5,661 nt of DNA, taken from assembly GCA_934636065.1 (NCBI GenBank), contig CAKTZW010000155.1:1-5661 (forward strand), given 5' to 3'. The notes beneath the pieces are model-generated. The model was not told the origin of the DNA and ran no database searches. It saw nothing but the letters and a program-made list of their open reading frames with translations. Positions 1 through 5,449 of this stretch are shown here, in pieces (within the stretch, counting starts at the first letter, position 1; each line of letters begins with the position of its first letter). This DNA is from an uncultured Labedella sp. (lineage in GTDB: Bacteria > Actinomycetota > Actinomycetes > Actinomycetales > Microbacteriaceae). The position numbers were made by a program, and so were the translations under genes.

Positions 1-132
1 GGCGAACCCGCCGACGCCGCCGACGACCTCGGGTCCGTGCGTCGCCGAGACGGCCGCCTTCATGAGTTCGACGGCGCGGTCGCCCGCCGCCGTGTCGACG
101 CCGGCGTCTCGGTACGTGTCTGCTGAGCTCAT
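1..132 (-). CDS. purM: Phosphoribosylformylglycinamidine cyclo-ligase (AIR synthetase), N-terminal fragment cut by the window edge
   Basis: PurM closes FGAM to aminoimidazole ribotide using ATP, step 5 of cytoplasmic purine synthesis. Only the first 44 codons are visible; the gene continues past the left edge. The translation begins MSSADTYRDAG and contains DTAAGDRAVELMKAAV and a Gly-rich VVGGVGGFA, which matches the conserved start of actinobacterial PurM (a short tail, then GVDxxAGdxxV and GGFxG). The ATG at 132 overlaps the TGA of the upstream membrane-protein gene as ATGA, so translation is probably coupled; only a weak GAGGA lies about 12 nt before the start. The glycine-rich segment is the start of the PurM-type nucleotide-binding half. 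The identification rests on this short conserved stretch, but the sequence is distinctive and the neighbouring pur genes agree. Confidence 0.85.
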   Translation of the reverse strand, partial: MSSADTYRDAGVDTAAGDRAVELMKAAVSATHGPEVVGGVGGFA

Positions 133-545
133 CGTCGGGGTGCGTCCTCGTTCGGAGTGTCGTCGAGCCCGTCGGGAGCGGCTCCGGCCACGTCGATCCT
201 ATCGACCTCGACCTCGACGGCCCTCCGAACGAGCACCCGGTCGAGCACGATCGCGACGAGCGCGCCGATGGCCGCACCGATGGGCACGAGGCACACGAGC
301 AGGAAGCCGAACACCTGGGTCAGCCCGAACTCCGTGCCGTCCTCGGTGACGGTCGGGCCGCCGTCTGCCGGCCGGAAGACCAGCGTGAGGACGAGGGCGG
401 CGGCGACCCCGACGATCGCGCCGAGCGCGAGAAAACCCCAGACCTTCGGGGCGCGACGGACGACGACGCGCTCCCGCGTCGAGGCGGCGCCCTGCGGGTC
501 GCTGGCGCCCTGCGGGTCGAACGGGGACGGCTGTTCGAGGCTCAC
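129..545 (-). CDS. Small two-helix membrane protein of unknown function, upstream of purM
   Basis: A 138-residue protein. Seen in the sequence: a polar Gln/Pro-rich N-terminus with a duplicated DPQGA (residues about 10-21), a basic stretch before the first membrane helix (about 36-57), an acidic roughly 20-residue loop, a second helix (about 78-101), then an Arg/acidic C-terminal tail rich in Asp. No catalytic motif is visible. The positive charges before helix 1 and after helix 2 (RRAPK, RVLVRR) suggest a hairpin with both ends cytoplasmic. I chose the GTG at 545 because AGGGAG lies 9 nt upstream; an ATG at 587 would add 14 Arg-rich residues and cover a repeat. Proteins of this architecture occur beside purM in related actinobacteria and are sometimes loosely labelled as potassium transporter Trk, but nothing here supports ion transport. 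Its TGA overlaps the purM ATG. Confidence 0.75.
   Translation of the reverse strand: MSLEQPSPFDPQGASDPQGAASTRERVVVRRAPKVWGFLALGAIVGVAAALVLTLVFRPADGGPTVTEDGTEFGLTQVFGFLLVCLVPIGAAIGALVAIVLDRVLVRRAVEVEVDRIDVAGAAPDGLDDTPNEDAPRR
486..519. repeat. 18-bp-period direct repeat inside the membrane-protein gene
   Basis: A 16-bp stretch (GGCGCCCTGCGGGTCG) occurs perfectly at 486-501 and again at 504-519. In the coding strand it makes the in-frame six-residue duplication DPQGAS/DPQGAA in the cytoplasmic N-terminal tail. It is probably a replication-slippage duplication in a disordered segment. Confidence 0.7.
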
Positions 546-554
546 CTGTCCATT

Positions 555-560
555 CTCCCT
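555..560 (-). promoter_or_regulatory. Ribosome binding site deciding the GTG start of the membrane protein
   Basis: AGGGAG on the minus strand lies 9 nt before the GTG at 545. No comparable site precedes the in-frame ATG at 587, so it supports the shorter protein. An out-of-frame ATG sits between the site and the GTG and would be read for only three codons (ATG GAC AGG TGA). Confidence 0.5.
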
Positions 561-574
561 CACGCGCCGTCGCG

Positions 575-611
575 CATCACGCCGCACACATCACGCCGCG
601 TACATCACGAC
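575..611. repeat. 14-bp-period direct repeats between the SCP-like gene and the membrane-protein gene
   Basis: CATCACGCCGC occurs at 575-585 and 589-599, and a partial copy CATCACG starts at 603 and runs over the SCP-like gene stop codon. The spacing is 14 bp, slightly more than one helical turn. The array fills most of the 59-bp gap between the two genes. It could be an operator or simply slippage; the sequence does not decide. Confidence 0.55.
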
Positions 612-970
612 CGTGGCAGCCGAAGCGGGAGGAGGGCGCTGAGGTCGGCTCGTGAACCCGACGCGTGCACCGCCCCCGCGGCGAGCGCCTCCGGCCACGT
701 GGTGGCGCCGCGCGCGAGAGCGAGCCAGGTGGCCGCGTCGGTCTCGACGACGTTGGGGGGCGTGCCGCGCGTGTGCCGCGGCCCCTCGACGCACTGGACC
801 GCACCGAACGGCGGCACCCGCACCTCCACCGTGTGGCCGGGCGCGACATCCGCGAGGTGCTGGAGCGTGTAGCGCACCGCCGTCGCGACGACAGTCCGTT
901 CGACGTCCTCGTCGGTCGCGCGGGAGACGGCCGCGAGCCCCTCCGCGTCCGCGATCCGTGCTCGAGCCAT
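605..970 (-). CDS. Sterol-carrier-like protein (bacterial SCP family)
   Basis: A 121-residue soluble protein. It resembles the actinobacterial 'sterol carrier family protein' (SCP_3-type) found next to purine genes, for example near purF in mycobacteria. Key motifs are a helical N-terminal half with the [22 protein letters not shown] segment's core ([20 protein letters not shown] at about 46-60), then [13 protein letters not shown] (64-76), the tryptophan of ATWLALARG (80-88), and the C-terminal ASGSRADLS (103-111). The family is thought to have an SCP2-like ligand fold; the ligand and any role in purine synthesis are unknown. The start at 970 was preferred over an upstream ATG at 1033 because the latter would lie within purD; the ATG at 970 sits 7 nt after a TAGCCT -10 and has no ribosome binding site, consistent with a leaderless mRNA. 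It is probably co-transcribed with the membrane protein and purM. Confidence 0.85.
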   Translation of the reverse strand: MARARIADAEGLAAVSRATDEDVERTVVATAVRYTLQHLADVAPGHTVEVRVPPFGAVQCVEGPRHTRGTPPNVVETDAATWLALARGATTWPEALAAGAVHASGSRADLSALLPLRLPRS

Positions 971-976
971 GACCAA

Positions 977-983
977 TAGGCTA
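977..983. promoter_or_regulatory. Symmetric bidirectional -10 element for purD (rightward) and the SCP-like gene (leftward)
   Basis: TAGGCTA on the plus strand reads TAGCCTA on the minus strand, so both strands carry a TANNNT -10 hexamer (977-982 rightward, 983-978 leftward). The purD GTG (990) and the SCP-like ATG (970) each start 7 nt after their hexamer, and both are exactly 10 bp from the central base 980. Neither start has a ribosome binding site in the 19-bp gap, which fits leaderless transcripts, common in actinobacteria. No good -35 is visible on either side. The promoter role is inference from this geometry. Confidence 0.7.
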
Positions 984-989
984 GTCGCC

Positions 990-2291
990 GTGAAGATCCT
1001 CGTCCTCGGTTCCGGCGCGCGGGAGCACGCCATCGTCCTCGCTCTCCTCGCGGAGGCCGCCGATCACGACATCGTCGTCGCACCCGGCAACGCGGGCATC
1101 GCCGCCTCCGTCGCGACCGTCGACCTCGACGCGAACGATCCCGTCGCGGTCGCGAACCACGCGATCGAGACGGGCGTCGACCTCGTGGTGATCGGGCCGG
1201 AGGCACCGCTCGTCGCGGGCGTCGCTGACGAGCTCCGCGAACAGGGCATCCCGGTCTTCGGGCCGGGCAGGGAGGCCGCCGAGCTCGAGGGATCGAAGTC
1301 GTTCGCCAAGCACGTGATGGAGGCGGCCGGCGTTCCCACGGGTCGGGCCGTGCGCGCCGGCACGGTCGCAGAGGTGGAGAGCGCTCTCGACGACTTCGGA
1401 CCTCCCTACGTCGTGAAGGCCGACGGGCTCGCCGCGGGCAAGGGCGTCATCGTGACGAGCGACCGACGCGCCGCCCTCGACCACGCCACCGGCTTCCTCG
1501 ACGCGGGCAGTGTCCTCATCGAGGAGTACCTCCACGGCGAGGAGGTCTCGCTGTTCTTCGTGAGCGACGGCCACACCGTCGTGCCGCTGTCCCCGGCGCA
1601 GGACTTCAAACGAGCGGGCGACGACGACACCGGGCCTAACACCGGGGGGATGGGCGCGTACTCGCCGCTTCCGTGGCTCGCCGACGAGTTCGGGTCCGAG
1701 GACGACTTCGTCCGCGAGGTGACGGAGACGATCGCGCTGCCCGTGGTGCGGCGGCTCGCGGAGGAGCAGCGGCCCTTCATCGGACTCCTCTACGCGGGGC
1801 TGATCCTCACGGACAAGCGCGACGAGCGCGTCGACGGACGGGTCGACCGCGGGATCCGTGTCATCGAGTTCAACGCGCGCTTCGGCGACCCGGAGACGCA
1901 AGTGGTCCTCCCCCGCCTCGACAGTCCCCTCTCCGAGCTGCTGTTCGGAGCCGCCACCGGCACGCTCGCCGACGTGCGGCGCCCCGTGTTCTCCCCGGCC
2001 GCCGCCGTGACGGTCGTCGTCGCGAGCGAGAACTACCCGGGGACGCCGGTCACCGGCCGCGAGATCCGAGGACTCGAGGAGGCGAGCGCCGTGGACGGGG
2101 TCCACGTCGCCCACTCCGCGACGACGGTCCGGGACGGCGCGCTCCTCGCGACCGGCGGCCGAGTCCTGAGCGTCGTCGCCGTCGGCGGCGACTTCGGTGA
2201 GGCACGGGCCCGCGCCTACGACGCCGTCGCCCGGATCGACCTCGCGGGGTCGCACCACCGCACGGACATCGCGGCTCGCGTCGACCGGTAG
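990..2291 (+). CDS. purD: Phosphoribosylamine--glycine ligase (GAR synthetase)
   Basis: PurD joins phosphoribosylamine and glycine with ATP to give GAR, step 2 of IMP synthesis, in the cytoplasm. The 433-residue product matches the usual length of about 420-430. Visible landmarks: N-terminal Rossmann-like start [14 protein letters not shown] (1-14), IGPEAPL (68-74), the ATP-grasp loop [15 protein letters not shown] (141-155), [12 protein letters not shown] (178-189), the substrate loop [13 protein letters not shown] (214-226) and the family signature RFGDPETQ (297-304). A short charged insertion (about 276-288) precedes the signature. I chose the GTG at 990: it gives the canonical MKILVLGSG start and is 7 nt from a -10 hexamer. 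The ATG at 969 would add seven residues and overlap the divergent start codon. Its stop lies inside a terminator-like hairpin. Confidence 0.97.
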   Translation: MKILVLGSGAREHAIVLALLAEAADHDIVVAPGNAGIAASVATVDLDANDPVAVANHAIETGVDLVVIGPEAPLVAGVADELREQGIPVFGPGREAAELEGSKSFAKHVMEAAGVPTGRAVRAGTVAEVESALDDFGPPYVVKADGLAAGKGVIVTSDRRAALDHATGFLDAGSVLIEEYLHGEEVSLFFVSDGHTVVPLSPAQDFKRAGDDDTGPNTGGMGAYSPLPWLADEFGSEDDFVREVTETIALPVVRRLAEEQRPFIGLLYAGLILTDKRDERVDGRVDRGIRVIEFNARFGDPETQVVLPRLDSPLSELLFGAATGTLADVRRPVFSPAAAVTVVVASENYPGTPVTGREIRGLEEASAVDGVHVAHSATTVRDGALLATGGRVLSVVAVGGDFGEARARAYDAVARIDLAGSHHRTDIAARVDR

Positions 2292-2319
2292 GCGACGGGA
2301 GCCGTCGCCTACCGGTCGA
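2281..2319. terminator. Perfect 18-bp inverted repeat at the purD stop, probable bidirectional terminator
   Basis: The arms are 2281-2298 and 2302-2319, perfectly complementary, with a 3-nt loop (GAG at 2299-2301). The left arm contains the last codons and the TAG of purD. There is no T tract after it, as is common for GC-rich actinobacterial terminators. It lies between two convergent genes and, being symmetric, could stop transcripts from either side. It is followed by short GGTCCGGTC-type direct repeats (about 2327-2350). Confidence 0.75.
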
Positions 2320-2350
2320 GTCACACGGTCCGGTCAGGTCCGGTCGGGTC

Positions 2351-2368
2351 AAGCCCGCGTCAGGGCTT
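2351..2368 (-). terminator. Small stem-loop over the stop codon of the glycoside hydrolase gene
   Basis: AAGCCC at 2351-2356 and GGGCTT at 2363-2368 form a 6-bp stem with a 6-nt loop holding most of the TGA stop codon. It is short and has no T tract, so it may be chance or an accessory to the larger hairpin downstream. Confidence 0.25.
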
Positions 2369-4093
2369 CGTGGTCCCGAACACCTGCTGCGCGACGAGCG
2401 GCCGCACGGTCTTCTCGAACGAGCGGTCGACGAAGTAGTCCTTGAGCGCGTCGCCCTCGAGGACGTTGCCGATCGCGGCCATGATCATCGACTGGTCGAG
2501 ACTCAGGTACCGCTCGGCTGCGGTCGCCGAATCGGTGGAGACCGCATCGAAGAAGCCGCCGGGGCCGTAGGCGCCGAGTTCCGTCTCGATGCCGGCGAGG
2601 TTGTCGAGCACGCCGTCGGGATCGTACGGGAGCGCGAGGAACGAGGCGTGCGGCGTCACGACGCCCTCCCCGAACTCGGGCTCCGGGTTCGTCGCCTCGC
2701 GGCAGCCCTCGTAGCCGCGGTCGACGTTCGTCGCGGGCTCGTCGCTCGCGTAGCCGTCCGAGCTGATGCCCAGCCCCTCGACGCCGTACTCGCTGTACCC
2801 GCCGAACGGGTCGCTGCTCGGGCTGAATCCCCAGTAGCCGAAGTCCGCCTCCTCGAGGCCGTGGTACTCCTGCGCCGCCACCGTCGCGGGGTGGTTGAGC
2901 CCCCACGAGCGCGGACCCCACTGCGCCTCCGGCACGAAGAGGTCCGGCATGAGCGCCTCGAACATGCTGCCGCCCCAGGCCGGCACGAGACGCTGCCCGC
3001 CGTATTCGTACGTCCCCTCGAAGACGCTCACGCCGTTGTACTCGCGCGTCACGCCCTCGGGCTTCTGCTCCTGCCAGGCGAAGTCGCAGCCCTGCGCGGG
3101 CATCGTGCGGAGGGTGCCGTAGTAGGCCTCCGGCGGGATCTGGCCGTTCGCGATGCCGAGGTAGGTGGCGATGCGTGCCTCGCTCACTGTCGTGTCGTAC
3201 CAGTGACACGTATAGAGGACGTCGGGGGCGTCGGCGGAGTCGTCGCCGTAGTTCCCCGGGACCGTGCACGTCTCGCCCGGCTGATCGACCCAGAAGCCGC
3301 CGCGGTTGAGCCCGGCGCCCTCGGCGGCGTCCGTGTCGTGGAACCAGCCGAAGTCCATGGAGTCGTAGAGGGCGTCTGCCTTCTTGCGCAGCTTCGGGTC
3401 CGCCTCCGACACGATCCGCAGGGAGGCGGCGAGCCACCCGTTGTCGACGGTGGAGAGGAACGGGTGGACGACGTCTCCGCTGTCCGGCCAGGTCGTGAGC
3501 TTCTCACCCGTTGCCGGGGCGTACCAGTTGTAGAACATGCCGCTCGGCTCATGGCGCTCGATCTCGGACAGGGTGTCGAGAGTCGTGGAGATGCGTTCGC
3601 GTGACTCCTTCTTCGAGATGATGCCGAGGTCGCGGGCGACGACGGCCGACCACAGGTAGCCGCCGATGTTCGTCGGCGAGGTGTACGCGCTCGGGGTGCC
3701 GAGCTCGCCGTCGATCTGGTCGGCGACGAGACCGGTGTCCTCGTTCGCCATCGCGGCCATGGACGCCCACGTGTCGGTCGCATAGCGCTCGAGGGTGGCC
3801 TCGTCGGCGCGGGAGAGCCCCTCGCCGTGGCCACCGTTCCCGGGGCCGCCGCCGGGACCGCCGCTGCCCCCGGCCCACGCCGCGGCCCCGCCGGGACCGC
3901 CAGTTCCTCCGGGACCGCCGTTGCCCCCGGCCCACGCCGCGGCCCCGCCGGGAATGACGAGGAGCCCGGCAACGGCGACGGCGATCAGACCGCGCGCCGT
4001 GGCTCTCGCTCTCGGTCTGTCGGTGGTTCGTGCGGCCGTCATGCCCTGGTCGGGAACCGGCGTGCCGGTTCGACGCATGCTGAATCGAGTCAT
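2360..4093 (-). CDS. Secreted glucoamylase-like glycoside hydrolase (PF10091-type, GH144-like)
   Basis: A 577-residue exported enzyme. Positively charged n-region (RPRARATAR, about 27-34), hydrophobic core 35-50, signal peptidase-like AAA/AWA at 51-55, then a Gly/Pro-rich linker to about 91. The catalytic domain follows to the C-terminus, with typical 'glucoamylase family' motifs: GMFYNWY (185-191), STVDNGW (214-220), MDFGWF (246-251), GGSMFEALMP (374-383), RSWGLNHP (395-402), GYWGFSPS (419-426), VVTPHASFLAL (478-488), SLDQSMIMAAIGN (531-543). Four cysteines (276, 296, 336, 464) could pair outside the cell. There is no lipobox, wall anchor or C-terminal membrane helix, so it is probably released. 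Characterised relatives (GH144) are endo-beta-1,2-glucanases; this substrate is inference, as other glucans are possible. The start at 4093 was chosen for GGGAG 5 nt upstream; in-frame earlier codons reach 4201 but would cross the promoter. It lies opposite to purD and purC and seems independently regulated. Confidence 0.88.
   Translation of the reverse strand: MTRFSMRRTGTPVPDQGMTAARTTDRPRARATARGLIAVAVAGLLVIPGGAAAWAGGNGGPGGTGGPGGAAAWAGGSGGPGGGPGNGGHGEGLSRADEATLERYATDTWASMAAMANEDTGLVADQIDGELGTPSAYTSPTNIGGYLWSAVVARDLGIISKKESRERISTTLDTLSEIERHEPSGMFYNWYAPATGEKLTTWPDSGDVVHPFLSTVDNGWLAASLRIVSEADPKLRKKADALYDSMDFGWFHDTDAAEGAGLNRGGFWVDQPGETCTVPGNYGDDSADAPDVLYTCHWYDTTVSEARIATYLGIANGQIPPEAYYGTLRTMPAQGCDFAWQEQKPEGVTREYNGVSVFEGTYEYGGQRLVPAWGGSMFEALMPDLFVPEAQWGPRSWGLNHPATVAAQEYHGLEEADFGYWGFSPSSDPFGGYSEYGVEGLGISSDGYASDEPATNVDRGYEGCREATNPEPEFGEGVVTPHASFLALPYDPDGVLDNLAGIETELGAYGPGGFFDAVSTDSATAAERYLSLDQSMIMAAIGNVLEGDALKDYFVDRSFEKTVRPLVAQQVFGTTKP
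3854..3953. repeat. 57-bp tandem duplication in the linker after the signal peptide
   Basis: The 43-bp segment 3854-3896 recurs at 3911-3953 with one mismatch (C at 3864, T at 3921), an offset of 57 bp or 19 codons. In the protein the duplicated part is AAAWAGG followed by GGPGG, at residues 51-57 and 70-76. The copied unit includes the predicted signal peptidase cleavage site. Confidence 0.8.
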
Positions 4094-4098
4094 GGGAA

Positions 4099-4103
4099 CT
4101 CCC
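4099..4103 (-). promoter_or_regulatory. Ribosome binding site of the glycoside hydrolase gene
   Basis: GGGAG on the minus strand (within AAGGGAG) lies 5 nt before the ATG at 4093 and decides the start. It implies a leadered transcript, unlike the pur genes here. Confidence 0.6.
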
Positions 4104-4131
4104 TTGTTCGGACTCTTCGCACACACCCGCG

Positions 4132-4137
4132 ACTGTA
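4132..4137 (-). promoter_or_regulatory. Candidate -10 element of the glycoside hydrolase promoter
   Basis: TACAGT on the minus strand fits TANNNT and would place the RNA start near 4125, giving a leader of about 32 nt that contains the ribosome binding site. I see no convincing -35. It overlaps the palindrome at 4134-4147. Confidence 0.45.
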
Positions 4138-4147
4138 TGCGCTTACA
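4134..4147. promoter_or_regulatory. LacI/GalR-family-type operator upstream of the glycoside hydrolase gene
   Basis: TGTATGCGCTTACA is a 14-bp palindrome with a central CG and six of seven positions matching between half-sites. It closely resembles TGTAAGCGCTTACA-type operators bound by LacI-family sugar repressors. It overlaps the candidate -10, where binding would block RNA polymerase, and precedes a secreted carbohydrase. The regulator itself is not in the window. Confidence 0.6.
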
Positions 4148-4270
4148 TTCCTGACGCGGCCAGGATGACAGAAGGCGGACTGCGTCCGGAACCGTTGGCA
4201 CGGGGTTTCACACCGGATTCACATGTTGGCGGCTGCGTTTCCAACGGGTCGACGGCCCTGGTTCCCGATG
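4148..4270. other. Intergenic DNA without recognised genes
   Basis: This stretch lies between the hydrolase operator and the repeat array. A TTGGCA at 4195-4200 resembles a -35, but no matching -10 follows at normal spacing. I see no RNA gene or conserved peptide. Confidence 0.4.
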
Positions 4271-4292
4271 CTCGGTTGCCCTGTCCGCGTTA

Positions 4293-4472
4293 CTCAGCCA
4301 TCCGCGTCCGGAGACTCAGCCACCCGCGTCCGGAGACTCGGCTACCCACGGCCGGGATGCTCAGCCGTCTCGTCCGGAGGACGCAGCCGCCCACGTCCGG
4401 GAGACTCAGCCGTCTCGTCCGGAGGACGCAGCCACTCACCTCCGGGAGACTCAGCCGCACTCGTCCGGGATA
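4293..4472. repeat. Tandem array of eight ~22-23-bp units upstream of purC
   Basis: Units begin at 4293, 4315, 4337, 4360, 4382, 4405, 4427 and 4450. Each starts with CTCAGCC, CGCAGCC or CTCGGCT and ends with a (C)GTCCGG-like core and GAGA, GAGGA or a variant. The six central-to-final units show a higher-order 45-bp duplication: 4360-4404 and 4405-4449 share their first 29 bases and last 8. A decayed unit may precede the array at 4271-4292. There are no variable spacers, so it is not CRISPR. CGTCC/GGACG pairs (4371-4383 and 4416-4428) could form small hairpins. The last unit runs into the purC -10. Confidence 0.85.
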
Positions 4473-4474
4473 AT
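4469..4474 (+). promoter_or_regulatory. -10 element of purC, leaderless start
   Basis: GATAAT differs from TATAAT at one base and lies 6 nt before the purC GTG at 4481. No ribosome binding site lies between them, which indicates a leaderless or near-leaderless mRNA. The hexamer straddles the end of the last repeat unit, aligning with GAGACT in the other units. Confidence 0.6.
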
Positions 4475-4480
4475 GGGCCG

Positions 4481-5449
4481 GTGACCTCGACTCCTCGTGA
4501 TCTTCCCGGTTGGCACCATGTGTATTCGGGGAAGGTCCGCGACCTGTACCGCCCCGACACCGGAGCGGAGGGGGCGACGGCACCGGCGGGCACCATGCTC
4601 GTGGTCGCGAGCGACCGGGTGAGCGCGTTCGATCACGTGCTCTCCCCCGGCATCCCCGGCAAGGGCGAACTCCTCACCACGCTCAGCCTCTGGTGGTTCG
4701 ACACCCTTGCGGATGTTCCGAATCACCTGCATGCCGACCACGCGCTCCGCTCGCCCGACGCCGGCGGCGAGGGCGAGGACGAGGGCGACGGTGACGACCG
4801 CGGCGGTGCGCGTTCGCTGATCCCGTCGGAGGTCGCTGGCCGCGCGATGCTCGTTCGGGCCCTCGAGATGTTCCCGATCGAATGCGTCGTGCGCGGTTAC
4901 ATCACCGGCACCGGCTGGCTGGAGTATCAGGAGAACGGGACCGTGTGCGGCATTCCGCTGCCGGCCGGTCTGTCGAACGGTGATCGGCTCCCGGAGCCCC
5001 TGTTCACGCCCGCGTTCAAGGCGGAGCTGGGCGAGCACGACGAGAACATCAGCTTCGAGCGCGTCGTGGAACTCGTGGGCGCGGACGACGCGGAGACACT
5101 CCGGTCCCTCTCGCTCTCGGTGTACGAGCGGGCCGCCGCGCTTGCCGAGACGCGAGGGCTGATCCTCGCCGACACGAAGTTCGAGTTCGGTCGGGACACC
5201 GAGTCCGGGGTCGTGGCGCTTGCCGACGAGGTTCTCACGTCGGACTCCTCCCGGTACTGGGAGGAGGACGCGTGGAACGCCGGGGGTTCGCCGACCGAGC
5301 GGATGGCGAGCTTCGACAAGCAGATCGTGCGGGATTGGCTCGCCGCGAACTGGGACAAGCAGGGCACCCCGCCTGAGCTCCCGCCCGAGATCGTCGAGCG
5401 TACGGCGTCGCGCTACCGGGAACTGCTGGAGCGCCTTACCGGGGTGTGA
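4481..5449 (+). CDS. purC: Phosphoribosylaminoimidazole-succinocarboxamide synthase (SAICAR synthetase)
   Basis: PurC joins CAIR and aspartate with ATP to form SAICAR in the cytoplasm. The product is 322 residues, near the usual actinobacterial length of about 290-310 plus an insertion. Motifs: YSGKVRDLY (15-23, nucleotide-binding start), SDRVSAFD (44-51), IECVVRGYITGTG (133-145, signature 1, with Thr in place of the usual Ser), GEHDEN (184-189), LADTKFEFG (229-237, signature 2), DEVLTSDSSRYW (249-260) and SFDKQIVRDWL (277-287). An acidic Gly/Asp/Glu stretch (91-111) interrupts the domain before IPSEVAGRAM. The frame is open back to 4223 through the repeats, but the GTG at 4481 gives the normal N-terminus and follows a -10 element. 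It shares direction with purD but is separated by the hydrolase and has its own promoter. Confidence 0.97.
   Translation: MTSTPRDLPGWHHVYSGKVRDLYRPDTGAEGATAPAGTMLVVASDRVSAFDHVLSPGIPGKGELLTTLSLWWFDTLADVPNHLHADHALRSPDAGGEGEDEGDGDDRGGARSLIPSEVAGRAMLVRALEMFPIECVVRGYITGTGWLEYQENGTVCGIPLPAGLSNGDRLPEPLFTPAFKAELGEHDENISFERVVELVGADDAETLRSLSLSVYERAAALAETRGLILADTKFEFGRDTESGVVALADEVLTSDSSRYWEEDAWNAGGSPTERMASFDKQIVRDWLAANWDKQGTPPELPPEIVERTASRYRELLERLTGV

Noticed and set aside
969..989. ATG at 969 as the purD start (440 residues)
   Set aside because: It overlaps the divergent start codon, adds seven non-conserved residues, and would place the -10 inside the coding region. GTG 990 gives the canonical MKILVLGSG start.
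981..2324. 447-codon open frame antisense to purD
   Set aside because: It is the complement of a clear purD coding frame; its translation is charged, repetitive and matches nothing. Long antisense frames are expected in GC-rich genomes.
2648..3604. 318-codon open frame antisense to the hydrolase gene
   Set aside because: It is a shadow of the well-supported hydrolase frame with an Arg/Val/Ala-rich translation and no start signal.
4195..4226. Second promoter upstream of the array (TTGGCA as -35)
   Set aside because: No -10-like hexamer occurs at 16-19 bp spacing, so a single hexamer match is not enough.
4293..4472. CRISPR array
   Set aside because: Units are contiguous and 22-23 bp long, with no unique spacers and no cas genes.
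4223..4480. Upstream in-frame extension of purC through the repeat array (would give 408 residues with 15-residue repeats)
   Set aside because: PurC homologues start close to the YSGKVRDLY motif, and a GATAAT -10 lies 6 nt before the GTG at 4481. The open frame is explained by the 45-bp superunit being a multiple of three in GC-rich DNA.
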